Below are positions 33,320 to 42,631 of a stretch of DNA of 64,000 nt, in pieces. Position numbers and translations under genes: made by a program. Location: NCBI RefSeq assembly GCF_027257195.1, contig NZ_JAPDFS010000003.1, forward strand, positions 240,859-304,858. The letters are read 5' to 3'. The DNA comes from Halorubrum sp. F4. GTDB lineage: Archaea; Halobacteriota; Halobacteria; Halobacteriales; Haloferacaceae. The notes beneath the pieces are model-generated. The model was given only the letters and a program-made list of their open reading frames with translations. It was not told the DNA's origin and searched no databases. How positions within the stretch are numbered: position 1 is the first letter of the stretch; every line of letters begins with the position of its first letter.

Positions 33320-33814
33320 TCACTCGAGTTCCTCGGCGTACGCGTAGCTTTCCGGGCCGGCGGTCGGTCGGTCCCCGTCGAGTTCGATCCGCCAGTCGTC
33401 GATCGCGGTCGGATCCTCGAGGGCGGTCGTGAGGGTCGCCCGCACGTCGTCGACGTCGACCCCGTAGTAGTCCCCGGGGACGCCGTGGAGATACTGGAGC
33501 GCGGTCTCGAAGAGGCTCCGCATGCCGTCGTCGTCCTCGAAGTCGACGCGCTTGTACGCGCCCGCGGCGACCTGAACCATTCCGTGGAGGAACGCGCTCT
33601 CGGTCGTGCCGCTCCCGTAGTTGTACCACTCGATCTCGAAACAGTCGTGTGACTCGTGGTACGCGCCGTCGTTGTACAGCCGGACGCCGTGGACCACCGC
33701 CCGCCGGAGCGTCCCGTGCTCCCACCCGTTGGACGCGAGTCGGTCGCGCCGCCACCCGGACGGCTCCCCCGATATCGGCGGCGCGACGCTCGGATCGCGG
33801 GTGTGATCGTCCAT
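33320..33814 (-). CDS. DUF309 domain protein
   Basis: A 164-residue helical protein of the DUF309 family. The signature is [23 protein letters not shown] (with the HExxE-like H-E...E acidic/His residues) followed by [14 protein letters not shown]. The fold is an all-helical bundle with conserved His and Glu residues that may bind metal; the function is unknown. It diverges from the sensor kinase at 33894. Confidence 0.88.
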   Translation of the reverse strand: MDDHTRDPSVAPPISGEPSGWRRDRLASNGWEHGTLRRAVVHGVRLYNDGAYHESHDCFEIEWYNYGSGTTESAFLHGMVQVAAGAYKRVDFEDDDGMRSLFETALQYLHGVPGDYYGVDVDDVRATLTTALEDPTAIDDWRIELDGDRPTAGPESYAYAEELE

Positions 33815-33893
33815 GCGGACTCTCCCGCCGCCAGCGACCTAATCGTTTCGCGGCGACCGTTGTACACTTATCACTCGCTTCCGTCGTGCGGAC

Positions 33894-34979
33894 ATGGACG
33901 ACCAGCGGGACCGGGACCACGGGACGCCCCGAAACGACGAGCGGGCTCGATACGCGACCGCGGTCGTCGACGCCGTCCGCGACGGGACGTACGTGCTCGA
34001 CGCCGACCGGGTCCGCGTGTTCGCCAACGACCGGCTTCGGGAGGTGACGGAGTTCGGCGACGACCTCCTTCTCGCGAAACACCCCGAGCGGCTCGTCGAG
34101 GCGGGATACTGGCCCGGAGACGAGGCCGACCGGTATCGCGAGGCGGTCGAGCGCGTCCTCGCGGGTGATTCCCGTGAGGAGCGGATCCAGCTCACGACGA
34201 CGCTCGGCGACGGATCGTCGGTGACCACGGAGACGCGGCTCACGCCCCTGACGGCCGACGACGAGGGTCGAAACGGTCCGATCGTCGGCGTCGTCGGGGT
34301 CATCCGTGACGTGACGGATCGCGTCGAGCGCGAGCGCGAACTGAAACGGCTCAACGAGCGGCTCGAGCGTCTCGCCGGGTTCCTCTCGCACGACCTGCGG
34401 AACCCCCTCTCGGTCGCGACCGGATACCTCGACTTGGCCCGCGAGACCGGCGACGTCGAGCGGTTGGACCAAGTCGAGGAGGCGCTCGACCGGATCGAGT
34501 CGCTGATCGACGACGCGCTGGTGTTGGTGCGCGAGCCGGCGGCGATAGACGTCGCCGGGACCACGGTCGATCTGGGCGAACTCGCGCGCGACTGCTGGAG
34601 GTCGGGCGACTTCGGCGAGCAGCCGGCCGGCGCGACCCTGGTCGTGGAGGACGAGGGGCCGGTTCGTGCCGATCCGACGCTCCTGCGGCGGGCACTCGGG
34701 AACTTGCTCTCGAACGCGTTCGATCACGCCGGCGAGCGTCCCACGGTTCGCGTCGGCGTCGACGACCGCGGCCTGTACGTCGCCGACGACGGCCCCGGGA
34801 TCCGCGAGGACGCACACGAGGAAGTGATCGAGTTCGGCGTCTCGAAGGGCGGCGGGACCGGGATCGGGCTCGCGATCGTCGAACGAGTTGCGGCCGCCCA
34901 CGGCTGGACGCTGGAGATCGGCGAGTCGCGGGAGGGCGGGTTCGAGGCCCGGCTCGTCGGTGCGGAACCGACGGGATAA
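33894..34979 (+). CDS. PAS-domain sensor histidine kinase (soluble)
   Basis: A 361-residue cytoplasmic kinase. The N-terminus (about 18-145) is a PAS fold (YATAVVDAVRDGTYVLDADR) with a PAC-like end (GVIRDVTDRVERERELKRL). Then comes HisKA (FLSHDLRNPLSVATGYLDLA, His near residue 165) and HATPase (N-box LGNLLSNAFDHAG, G1 DDGPGIRE, G2 GTGIGLAIVERV). It has no membrane segment and no neighbouring response regulator. The signal is unknown. tRNA-Leu follows 30 bases downstream. Confidence 0.92.
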   Translation: MDDQRDRDHGTPRNDERARYATAVVDAVRDGTYVLDADRVRVFANDRLREVTEFGDDLLLAKHPERLVEAGYWPGDEADRYREAVERVLAGDSREERIQLTTTLGDGSSVTTETRLTPLTADDEGRNGPIVGVVGVIRDVTDRVERERELKRLNERLERLAGFLSHDLRNPLSVATGYLDLARETGDVERLDQVEEALDRIESLIDDALVLVREPAAIDVAGTTVDLGELARDCWRSGDFGEQPAGATLVVEDEGPVRADPTLLRRALGNLLSNAFDHAGERPTVRVGVDDRGLYVADDGPGIREDAHEEVIEFGVSKGGGTGIGLAIVERVAAAHGWTLEIGESREGGFEARLVGAEPTG

Positions 34980-35009
34980 AGGGGTGCCGTATCGAACCCT
35001 CGGCCGCGT

Positions 35010-35093
35010 GCGAGGGTAGCCAAGCCCGGAAACGGCGGCGGACTCAAGATCCGCTCCTGTAGAGGTCCGTGGGTTCAAATCCCTCCCCTCGCA
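35010..35093 (+). tRNA. trnL: tRNA-Leu (anticodon CAA)
   Basis: A class II tRNA of 84 nt with acceptor GCGAGGG pairing with CCCTCGC and discriminator A. The anticodon arm GCGGA-CTCAAGA-TCCGC gives anticodon CAA, which reads UUG. A long variable arm (about TCCTGTAGAGGT) and the TPsiC arm GTGGGTTCAAATCCC are typical of tRNA-Leu. No intron is present and CCA is not encoded. A box-A-like GGGATAAAGG lies about 30 bases upstream, overlapping the end of the kinase gene. Confidence 0.97.
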
Positions 35094-35319
35094 TCGCCGG
35101 GGTCCACCCCCGTGATGCGGAAGACGCTCTCGGAGCGCTCTTCCCTCGCAAAAACACCTCTCAACGGTACAGTACCTCAGTCGTCTCCACCCCACCGAGT
35201 GGCTTCCTCCCCTCCCCGCTCCCGGAGCAGTCGTCACGCTCCGGTCTCCGGACGGAACGGATCTCGAGGGACCGGACGGACCGACCGTTTCTTGAGCGCG
35301 CGGCGCGGAGGGGACGGTA

Positions 35320-36381
35320 ATGGACGGACCGCTGTGGATCGACACGCACGCGCCGGAGCTGTCGGAGATCCGCCAGACCGACGCCCGCGACCGGCTCCGT
35401 CGGGCGGTCGACGAGCCGATGAACCTCGTCGTTCAGGGACCGCCGGGAGCCGGGAAGACGGCCGCGACGCGGGCGCTGGCGCGGGAGTCACACGCCGACC
35501 CCGAGAGCGACCTGATCGAGATCAACGTCGCGGACTTCTTCGGCCGGACGAAAAAGGAGATCCGGACCGATCCCCGCTTCGAGGGCTTCCTCCAGGGAAG
35601 GAGCCGGATGGCGAAACGCGACATGATAAACCACGTCCTCACCGAATCGGCCTCCTACGCGCCGATGTCGGGCGAGTACAAGACGGTGCTTCTCGACAAC
35701 GCCGAGTCCATCCGCGAGGACTTCCAGCAGGCGCTCCGCCGGGTGATGGAGAAACACCACCGGACGACCCAGTTCGTGGTCGCCACCCGCCAGCCCTCGA
35801 AGCTCATCGCGCCGATCCGGTCACGGTGTTTCCCGATCCGGCTGCGCGCGCCGACGACCGACGAGACCATCGACGTGCTCGCGACGATCTGCGAGCGAGA
35901 GGGCGTCGAGTACGACGACGACGGACTCGAGTTCGTCGCCAGCGCGGCCGGCGGCGACCTCAGACGCGCGATCCTCGCGGCACAGACGACCGCCGTGGAG
36001 GGCGAGGAGGTCACCATGACGACCGCCTACGAGACGCTCGGCGACGTGGGCGACGACGACGCGATCCGCGAGGCGCTCGCCGCCGCCCGTGAGGGAGACC
36101 TCAAGGGTGCCCGGAGCGCCCTCGACGACCTCCTCGACGAGGGTGGGTACGACGGCCCGAGGCTGCTCCGTGAGACGCTGCGGGTCGCGCGTGCCGGATC
36201 AGCTTACGGCGGCGACGACCTCGCGCGGCTCCACAAGCTCGCCGGGGAGGCGGATCTAGCGTTGACCGACGGACTCGACGATCGACTCCACCTCACCCAC
36301 CTGCTCTCGGCGTGGGCGGCCGGGCGAACCGACCTCCACGCCGGGTTCCACGAACCCGACCCCGCGGAGGCGAACGCGTGA
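35320..36381 (+). CDS. rfcC: Replication factor C small subunit-like clamp loader ATPase
   Basis: A 353-residue AAA+ protein loading PCNA onto primed DNA. Walker A is VVQGPPGAGKTAATRAL; the Walker B region reads TVLLDNAES rather than DExx; the SRC arginine-finger motif is present (APIRSRCFPIRL), as is sensor 2 (GGDLRRAILAAQ). Haloarchaea carry extra RfcC paralogues beside RfcA/RfcB, and the altered Walker B fits that group. It overlaps pssD by four bases (GTGA). Confidence 0.9.
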   Translation: MDGPLWIDTHAPELSEIRQTDARDRLRRAVDEPMNLVVQGPPGAGKTAATRALARESHADPESDLIEINVADFFGRTKKEIRTDPRFEGFLQGRSRMAKRDMINHVLTESASYAPMSGEYKTVLLDNAESIREDFQQALRRVMEKHHRTTQFVVATRQPSKLIAPIRSRCFPIRLRAPTTDETIDVLATICEREGVEYDDDGLEFVASAAGGDLRRAILAAQTTAVEGEEVTMTTAYETLGDVGDDDAIREALAAAREGDLKGARSALDDLLDEGGYDGPRLLRETLRVARAGSAYGGDDLARLHKLAGEADLALTDGLDDRLHLTHLLSAWAAGRTDLHAGFHEPDPAEANA

Positions 36382-37010
36382 GTCGGAACCCGCCGCTGGC
36401 AGCCGTCCTTCCGTTCGACGTCGTCGACGACGCCTGGAGGCTGGCGCTCGTTCCCGCGCTCGCGGGGGCCTTGGCCCTCCCGTTCCTCCCGCCGGTCGGA
36501 CTCGCGTTGGTCGCGCTCACGCTCGGCGTCCTCTGGTTCCACCGCGACCCCGAGCGGACGCCGCCCGCCCCCGATCGAGCGGTCGTCTCGCCCGCCGACG
36601 GCACCGTGAGCGTGGTGCGCGAGGAGGGGGCGCGGATCCGCGTCGGGGTGTACATGAGCGCGACGGACGTCCACGTCAACCGCGCGCCGATCGCCGGCGA
36701 GGTGCGGGAACTCCGGCATCGACCCGGCGCGAACCGCCCGGCGTTCGACAAGGAATCCGAGCGCAACGAGCAGGTCGCGATCGACTTCGGCGAGTACGAG
36801 CTGCTCGTCATCGCCGGCTGGTTCGCCCGCCGGATCCATCCGTCGGTCGAGGCCGGCGATCGCGTCGAACGGGGCGACCGCGTCGGCCACGTCTCGTTCG
36901 GATCGCGCGCCGACGTGGTGTTGCCGGCCGACGTCGGTCGCGAGGACCTCCTCGTGCGCGAGGGCGACGCCGTCCGGGCGGGCGAGACGATCATCGCGGA
37001 ACGGGCGTGA
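36378..37010 (+). CDS. pssD: Archaetidylserine decarboxylase (protein-sorting system PssD)
   Basis: A 210-residue membrane-associated, pyruvoyl-dependent decarboxylase converting archaetidylserine to archaetidylethanolamine. Two N-terminal hydrophobic helices (about 17-50) precede the catalytic body (VVSPADGTVSVV, VGVYMSATDVHVNRAPIAG, FDKESERNEQ). The self-cleavage site is GSRADVVLP near residue 175, where the Ser gives the pyruvoyl group. In Haloferax, PssA/PssD make the lipid used when archaeosortase ArtA anchors PGF-CTERM proteins; such a protein is encoded at 38752. The GTG start overlaps the rfcC stop. Confidence 0.92.
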   Translation: MSRNPPLAAVLPFDVVDDAWRLALVPALAGALALPFLPPVGLALVALTLGVLWFHRDPERTPPAPDRAVVSPADGTVSVVREEGARIRVGVYMSATDVHVNRAPIAGEVRELRHRPGANRPAFDKESERNEQVAIDFGEYELLVIAGWFARRIHPSVEAGDRVERGDRVGHVSFGSRADVVLPADVGREDLLVREGDAVRAGETIIAERA

Positions 37011-37154
37011 CGGACGAACGGGCGGCTGGATCCGAGCTGTTTGCGAACTGCGTGCGTTGATCGGACGCGGAGCGTCTCGTTCACGGGCGTGTCTCTCGAA
37101 CGGCTCCGTGAGGACGGGGACCTAGCACCGAATTCCAGTGAATCGTCCGCTCGC

Positions 37155-37367
37155 TCAGTAGAACGTGTCGCTACAGTCGTACACGACCCCGTGGACGGGG
37201 CAGACGTACTTGCAGTGTCTGTGGACCATCGCTTCCCCACAGCGGGGACACGGACGCCCACCGTGGTCGTCGTCGGATCGGCCGCGGGCTTCGTCGCCCC
37301 GACCAGCGGTTTCATCGGTTCGCTCGCGCGTCTCGCTCACGCCCGCCCCGAGACACGCCGCACCCAT
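37155..37367 (-). CDS. HVO_2523-like small zinc finger protein
   Basis: A 60-70 residue microprotein. The N-terminal half is charged and low-complexity; the C-terminal half has CPRCGEAMVHRHCKYVCPVH followed by GVVYDCSDTFY. The Cys/His spacing CxxC...HxxC...CPxHG suggests a compact zinc site. This C-terminal block is highly conserved among haloarchaea (HVO_2523 family, from memory). The ATG at 37367 or the in-frame GTG at 37340 may be the start. Function unknown. Confidence 0.75.
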   Translation of the reverse strand: MGAACLGAGVSETRERTDETAGRGDEARGRSDDDHGGRPCPRCGEAMVHRHCKYVCPVHGVVYDCSDTFY

Positions 37368-37406
37368 AAACCACCCACTTCCCGGAGGACCCGCCCCCGG
37401 ACGGAC

Positions 37407-37964
37407 TCACTCCGCCGCCAGCGACCCGTACACCGACTCGGCCGTCCCTGCCGACTCGAACGGCAGCGTCAACACGCCGCCCCACTCCTCGTCCGTGAGC
37501 GCCGTCACGGTCGGATCGTCGAGGTCGACGTGGCGGACCTCGTCGCCGTCGAGCGTCATCGACACCGCGAACGGTTCCGGATCGTCGGTCGCACCCGAGC
37601 CGTCGAGCCGGTCCCGGAACGACTCCCGCCCCGCCTCCGAGAGCGCGACGTACACGAGGTGTTCGCCGTCCTCCTGGAGGACACCCTGAACGTACTCGAG
37701 GTCCGCGGCGTCGAAGAGGCGGTCCTCGACGGCGCCGTCGCCCGACCCGTCCTCATCCGAGCCGTCCTCGCGCAGGAGTCGAGCCTCGAACGGCGCGTCC
37801 GGATCGACGGCGACCGAGGTCGCGCCTGCCTCCTCGGACCCGTCGCCGGGTCCCGGGCCGCCGTCGTCTTCGTTGCCGACCGCCGCCGCGCCGGTAAAAC
37901 CGACGGCTCCGACCGCACAGACGGCCCCGAGCCCGCCGATCACGCCGCGTCGAGAGAGTTCCAT
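37407..37964 (-). CDS. Tat-exported acidic protein of unknown function
   Basis: A 185-residue protein starting MELSRRGVIGGLGAVCAVGA, a twin-arginine signal (SRRGVIGG) with a hydrophobic core. The mature part has a Gly/Asp-rich spacer and a domain (about 60-180) with ARLLREDGSD, LEYVQGVLQEDGEHLVYVAL and LFDAADL. This resembles the preprotein translocase SecD P1-like fold seen in some haloarchaeal lipoproteins, but I cannot assign it. It probably acts at the cell surface. Confidence 0.75.
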   Translation of the reverse strand: MELSRRGVIGGLGAVCAVGAVGFTGAAAVGNEDDGGPGPGDGSEEAGATSVAVDPDAPFEARLLREDGSDEDGSGDGAVEDRLFDAADLEYVQGVLQEDGEHLVYVALSEAGRESFRDRLDGSGATDDPEPFAVSMTLDGDEVRHVDLDDPTVTALTDEEWGGVLTLPFESAGTAESVYGSLAAE

Positions 37965-38055
37965 ACGCGACCCGTCCGCGTCGGGAAGCAAAAGGGTTAC
38001 ACGCCGATTAACGCGGCTGATAATCGCCTCTGGCGGTCGGGAGCCGGGAGATCCG

Positions 38056-38634
38056 TCACTCGGACCCGAACGCGATCTCCTCCAGGGTCGTCGTCTCGCC
38101 GAACAGCCAGTCGGCGTGGTCGACCGCGTACTCGCGGTGTTCATCGGTGATGTAGCCGAGCGCGTCCTCCACGACGACGGGTCGATAGTCGCGGAGGCCG
38201 GCGCTGCCGGCGGTGTGGAGCACGCAGACGTTCGCGAGCGTCCCGCAGATCAGGAGGTCGTCGATCCCGTGTGCGTCGAGAAAACCCTCCAGGTCGGTCC
38301 GGTAGAAGGCATCGTAGGTGTGCTTCTCGACGACGTGGTCCGTCTCGCGGACGTCGAGGTCGTCGGCGAGTTCGGCGTCCCACGACCCCTCGACGACGTG
38401 TTCGCCCCAGCGGTCGAACTCGTCGTAGTAGTGGGCGTCCTCGAACTGCTCGGGCGGGTGGACGTCGCGGGTGTAGACGACTCGCGCGCCGGCGTCGCGG
38501 GCGCGGGCGACGAGGTCGCTCACGGGATCGATCGCCGCCTCGCTCGGATCGGCGTAGAGGCTCCCGTCGGGGTGACAGAACCCGTTTTGCATGTCGACGA
38601 CGACCACCGCGGTGTCGGCCGGATCGTACGGCAT
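38056..38634 (-). CDS. pncA: Isochorismatase-family hydrolase, probable nicotinamidase
   Basis: A 192-residue cysteine hydrolase. The catalytic triad is visible as Asp in VVVVDMQNGF, Lys in VVEKHTYDAF, and Cys in CGTLANVCVLHTA (with a cis-peptide segment before it). Tyr/His residues in DVHPPEQFEDAHYY are placed where nicotinamidases bind metal. It would convert nicotinamide to nicotinate; the nicotinate phosphoribosyltransferase gene lies 2 kb away at 40622, which supports the NAD salvage assignment. Other isochorismatase-family amidases remain possible. Confidence 0.85.
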   Translation of the reverse strand: MPYDPADTAVVVVDMQNGFCHPDGSLYADPSEAAIDPVSDLVARARDAGARVVYTRDVHPPEQFEDAHYYDEFDRWGEHVVEGSWDAELADDLDVRETDHVVEKHTYDAFYRTDLEGFLDAHGIDDLLICGTLANVCVLHTAGSAGLRDYRPVVVEDALGYITDEHREYAVDHADWLFGETTTLEEIAFGSE

Positions 38635-38751
38635 GGTCGACCGTTGGGCGTCCGGACACAAAAGATCGAAGCCGAGCGAGGTCGAACGAACTCGAATCGG
38701 ATCCGTGAATCGACGGACAAACTACTTACCCGCCCCCTCGTAATCGACCGT

Positions 38752-40491
38752 ATGCGACGGGTCCTCCCCCTCGCGGCGACGGTCGCGCTGCTGGTTCTCC
38801 TCGTTGTGGGGGCCGGCGGCGTCGCCGCCGCCGACGCGCCGGTCGCGGAGACCGCGGCCGACTGTGAGACCGAGGCCGACAACGAACTGGTCGGCTGCTG
38901 GAACGGGGTCCACCACGCGGAGGACCTCGAGTTCGACCAAGAGGACGGGCTGACCGAGGCCCAACTCGAGGAGCTGACCCACCGGGGTATGGCGCGCGTC
39001 GAGTACGTCCGCGAGCGGCCCTTCGAGACGGACGTTCCCGTCGAGACGGTCACGCGCGAGGAGTTTCGGGCGAACGGAACCGGGGGAGAGAACGGCGGGA
39101 ACGGGACGGCGAGTGAAACCGAGTTCGATCGCTGGAACGACCAGGTGTGGGAGGCGCTGTTCGTCGTCGGCGCGGACGAGTCGAGCGCGGAGGCGATCGA
39201 CACCGTGTTCGGCGGCTCGGTCTCGGGGTTCTACTCGCCGGGCGACGACCGGATCGTCCTCGTGATCCCCGAGAGCGAGGAGGTCCAGGTCAGCGAGTCG
39301 ACGCTCGTTCACGAGTTGACCCACGCGATGCAGGACCAGTATCACGACCTCGCAGACTCGCAGTACGTCGGCGCGACCCAGGATTCGGACCTCGCCGTCG
39401 ACGGGATCGTCGAGGGAGAGGCCGTCTACATCGAGGAGCGGTACACCGATCGGTGTGAGACGGACTGGAGCTGTCTCGACGAGCCCGATTCGAGCGCCGG
39501 CGGCGGGAGTCCCAACATCGGGATCCTCCAAACGATCCTCCAGCCGTACTCCGACGGCCCGTTTTACGTCGAGAAACTGATCGACGACGAGGGCTGGAGC
39601 GCGGTCAACGAGACGATGAACGACCCGCCGAACACGACGTCGGAGGTCATCCACCGCGAACCCGACTACGAGACCCGCGAGATCGACTTCGAGGACACCG
39701 CGGAGGGCGGCTGGGAGACGTATCCCGGTCAGGGCGTGAACGGCGCGGAGACCGCCGGCGAGGCGTCGATGTTCGTGATGTTCTGGTACCAAAGCGCCGG
39801 AGTACCAGAGAGATTTGATACCGGATACGAGTATGCGGTCCTCGAACCGGACCGAACCCCCGGAGAGAACTACAACATCCACTTTCGGACAGACGACCGA
39901 CTCCAGACGCGAGGTGCGTACAACTACGACCACCGCGCGACCGCCGGCTGGGCCGGAGACGAGCTGTACCCTTACCGAAACGACGCGGGTGGAACCGAAC
40001 GCGACGGATACGTCTGGGTGACCGAGTGGCGGACCCCGACGGACGCCCGACAGTTCCAAGCCACGTACCACACCATGCTGGAGGCACACGGTGCGGAACT
40101 CCTCGACGACGGGGTCCGCGATATCGAGACCGGAGACTTCCGCGGAGCCTACGGCGTCGAGCGGGACGGGACGACGGTGACGATCGTCCACGGACCCGAG
40201 CCGGCCGACGTCCTCGACCTCCGCCCCGGGATCGACCTCGACCCGCCGGAGAGCGTCGACGACGGGGGTGACGGGATCATCGGAGACGACGGAAACGGCG
40301 GGAACGACGGGTTCGAGGTCGACGACGGAACCGACGACGGGTCGGGGACGGGATCGGTCGACGGAGACGGTCCGAACGCGCCCGGCGGAGACGAATCGAC
40401 GAACGGCGAGGTTCCCGGGTTCGGGGTCGTCGTCGCGCTCGTCGCCCTACTCTCCACGGCCGCGCTGCTCGGCGGTCGCCCGCGGCGGTAG
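38752..40491 (+). CDS. PGF-CTERM surface protein with metallopeptidase-like HExxH motif (Hvo_1808 family)
   Basis: A 579-residue exported protein. A Sec signal peptide (about 1-27, cleavage after VAAA) leads to an extracellular domain containing HELTH (187-191) and a downstream Glu-rich VEGEAVYIEER, resembling a gluzincin zinc site. A long Gly/Asp linker (about 500-555) follows. The C-terminus, PGF followed by a TM helix and GGRPRR, is a PGF-CTERM signal cut by archaeosortase ArtA, with lipid anchoring. It resembles the Hvo_1808 family. pssD, needed for that lipid, is 1.7 kb upstream. Protease activity is inferred only. Confidence 0.87.
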   Translation: MRRVLPLAATVALLVLLVVGAGGVAAADAPVAETAADCETEADNELVGCWNGVHHAEDLEFDQEDGLTEAQLEELTHRGMARVEYVRERPFETDVPVETVTREEFRANGTGGENGGNGTASETEFDRWNDQVWEALFVVGADESSAEAIDTVFGGSVSGFYSPGDDRIVLVIPESEEVQVSESTLVHELTHAMQDQYHDLADSQYVGATQDSDLAVDGIVEGEAVYIEERYTDRCETDWSCLDEPDSSAGGGSPNIGILQTILQPYSDGPFYVEKLIDDEGWSAVNETMNDPPNTTSEVIHREPDYETREIDFEDTAEGGWETYPGQGVNGAETAGEASMFVMFWYQSAGVPERFDTGYEYAVLEPDRTPGENYNIHFRTDDRLQTRGAYNYDHRATAGWAGDELYPYRNDAGGTERDGYVWVTEWRTPTDARQFQATYHTMLEAHGAELLDDGVRDIETGDFRGAYGVERDGTTVTIVHGPEPADVLDLRPGIDLDPPESVDDGGDGIIGDDGNGGNDGFEVDDGTDDGSGTGSVDGDGPNAPGGDESTNGEVPGFGVVVALVALLSTAALLGGRPRR

Positions 40492-40621
40492 TGACGCGGC
40501 CGGGCCGAGCCGGTAGAGAGGGGACGCGACCGAGCCGGCAACGACGACGGAACTCGATTCCGAACCCGATCCCGCGAACGACACGAGTGGCTTTTGGTAC
40601 CTGCCGCCCGAATTCCGCGAC

Positions 40622-41782
40622 ATGACGGAGTTCGACATCGTCGACGCCGAGGCGATCCGGAGCGGTCGGGCCACCGATGCCTACTTCGACCGCACGGCGG
40701 CCGCCCTCGAGGATGCGGGACGGAACCCCCACGTCGTCGCCGAGGTGACCGCCGACCAGTTCCCCGACGGCGGATTCGAGCTGTTCGCCGGGCTGAAGGA
40801 CGCGGTCGCGCTGCTCGCCGGCCGCGACGTCGACGTCCACGCGGTCCCCGAGGGGCGGCTGTTCGACGGCGGGCCGGTGATGCGGATCGAGGGCGAGTAC
40901 CTCGCGTTCGCGCGGCTGGAGACGTCGCTTCTCGGCTTCCTCTCGCACGCGTCCGCCATCGCCACCGCCGCGCTCGACTGCCGGACCGCCGCGCCGGACT
41001 CGTCGGTGCTCTCGTTCGGCGCGCGCCACGTCCATCCCGCGATGACGGCCGCCGTGGAGCGGTCGGCGCTCGTCGGGGGTCTCGACGGCTTCTCGCACGT
41101 CGCCGCCGGCGACTTGATCGGTCGCGAGGCCTCGGGGACGATGCCGCACGCCCTCTCGATCTGTTTCGGTCGAGGCAACCAGGAGACGGCGTGGCGCGCC
41201 TTCGACGAGGCCGTCGACGAATCGGTCCCCCGGATCGCGCTCTGTGACACGTACTCCGACGAGGTCGACGAGGTCCTGCGGGCGGTCGAGACCCTCGGCG
41301 ACCGCCTCGACGGGGTTCGCCTCGACACGACCGGCTCGCGTCGCGGCGACTTCAGACACATCGTGCGGGAGGTCCGGTGGGAGCTCGGGGCTCGCGGCCA
41401 CGACGACGTCGACGTCTACGTTTCCGGCGGGCTCGGTCCCGACGACCTCCGGCGGCTCCGCGACGTCGTGGACGGTTTCGGCGTCGGCGGCTACGTCTCG
41501 AACGCCGACCCCGTCGACTTCGCGCTCGACATCGTCGCGGTCGGGGGCGAACCCGCCGCCAAACGCGGGAAGCTCTCGGGAGCGAAGGCGGTCTACCGCA
41601 CCGCGGACGGCGGCCACGCGGTCGGGCTCGCGGACCGGGACGGACCGGCCGACGCCGAGTCGCTCATGCGGCCCGTGATCCGCGACGGCGAGGTCGTCGC
41701 CGACGACGCGTTCGACCTCGACGCGGCGACGGAGCGGGCGCTCGCGGACGCGGAGCGTGTCGGATACGGGAGCGGAGAGTAG
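40622..41782 (+). CDS. pncB: Nicotinate phosphoribosyltransferase
   Basis: A 386-residue type II NAPRTase-like enzyme making nicotinate mononucleotide from nicotinate and PRPP. The RHVHP motif (SFGARHVHPAMTAAVERSAL) with the catalytic His, FSHVAAGDLIGREASGTMPH, GVRLDTTGSRRGD and VYVSGGLGPDDLRRL (PRPP-phosphate loop) are clear. It probably acts with the nicotinamidase at 38056 in NAD salvage. A Thr/Ala-rich linker near the C-terminus is short, and the length is normal. Confidence 0.92.
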   Translation: MTEFDIVDAEAIRSGRATDAYFDRTAAALEDAGRNPHVVAEVTADQFPDGGFELFAGLKDAVALLAGRDVDVHAVPEGRLFDGGPVMRIEGEYLAFARLETSLLGFLSHASAIATAALDCRTAAPDSSVLSFGARHVHPAMTAAVERSALVGGLDGFSHVAAGDLIGREASGTMPHALSICFGRGNQETAWRAFDEAVDESVPRIALCDTYSDEVDEVLRAVETLGDRLDGVRLDTTGSRRGDFRHIVREVRWELGARGHDDVDVYVSGGLGPDDLRRLRDVVDGFGVGGYVSNADPVDFALDIVAVGGEPAAKRGKLSGAKAVYRTADGGHAVGLADRDGPADAESLMRPVIRDGEVVADDAFDLDAATERALADAERVGYGSGE

Positions 41783-41860
41783 TCGGGGCGAAGGGACGCG
41801 AGAGGGAATCGGGAGGGAAGCGGGAAGCGGTCCGGGCGGAACGGACGCAGGTTCGACCGG

Positions 41861-42463
41861 CTATAGCTCCTCGACCGCGCCGCCGTCGGCGCGCTCCCGG
41901 AACACCTGTCCCTCGATGAGCGTCACCATGGTGTCGTCGTCCTGCCAGGCGGTCGGCGAGAGCTTCGCCTTGCGACACGCTCGCGAGAGGAACTCCGCGC
42001 CCGACCAGCCGTTCTCGACGGGGACCGTCGGATAGAGCCAGCCGTGGGAGTTGCCGCCGTCGACGGCGACGCCGTGGGTGCCGATCTCGAGGTCCTCGAG
42101 CGGGTCGTTCGTGAGAAGGGTGTTCGAGACGATACAGACCGAGACGGTGATGTTCTCGAGCTCCTTGGGCTCGACCTCCGAGCCGCAGGAGTCGTCGGAG
42201 GCGGCCTTGATCGCGGCCTCGACGATGGCGTGACCGAGCTGGTCCGAGTCGTCCCACGCGCCGGCACAGCCGCGGAGTCGACCGCGCCCGCGGGTGGATT
42301 CCAGTCGAACGAACGCGCCGGTCCGCGCGTAGAAGGCCTCCCGCATGCTTCCGGGCTGTTCGCGTTGTCCATGTCGAACGAACGACTCGACCGCCTCGCG
42401 TGCGAGTTCGACCGCTCGTGCCCCGTCGTCGTACGACAGCCGAACGGTCTGTGCCTCGGACAT
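41861..42463 (-). CDS. AMMECR1 domain protein
   Basis: A 200-residue protein of the AMMECR1 family. It contains AFVRLESTRGRGRLRGCAGAW (family LRGCIG motif, here LRGCAG), a helical DQLGHAIVEAAIKAASDD segment and the C-terminal VPVENGWSGAEFLSRACRKA. The family is universal in archaea and eukaryotes and often linked in archaea to MEMO and radical SAM enzymes; the function is unknown. The start MSEAQTVRLSYDDGARAVEL is chosen over an upstream ATG that adds non-conserved residues. Confidence 0.92.
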   Translation of the reverse strand: MSEAQTVRLSYDDGARAVELAREAVESFVRHGQREQPGSMREAFYARTGAFVRLESTRGRGRLRGCAGAWDDSDQLGHAIVEAAIKAASDDSCGSEVEPKELENITVSVCIVSNTLLTNDPLEDLEIGTHGVAVDGGNSHGWLYPTVPVENGWSGAEFLSRACRKAKLSPTAWQDDDTMVTLIEGQVFRERADGGAVEEL

Positions 42464-42612
42464 ACACACCCTTAGCGGTGCTGACGACTTGAACGCTTCC
42501 CTTGGTGGTGAACGTTCGTGATCGACCAGAGGCGAACGTTTCATCGACTGTACGACCCGATATCGCCGATAAATCGTCGACCAACCGATCGACTTCTTTA
42601 CGCACGGTCGCG

Positions 42613-42631
42613 CCGCTCGCCGTGCGAGCGG
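42613..42631 (-). terminator. Hairpin at the 3' end of RNase P RNA
   Basis: CCGCTCGCCGTGCGAGCGG is a perfect 8-bp stem with a three-base loop. It sits directly after the P1 3' strand of the RNase P RNA on the minus strand. It may help define or protect the 3' end. Confidence 0.4.

Noticed and set aside
35094..35319. Possible second tRNA or small gene between tRNA-Leu and rfcC.
   Set aside because: No cloverleaf, no TPsiC motif and no ORF with haloarchaeal composition; it looks like plain intergenic sequence.
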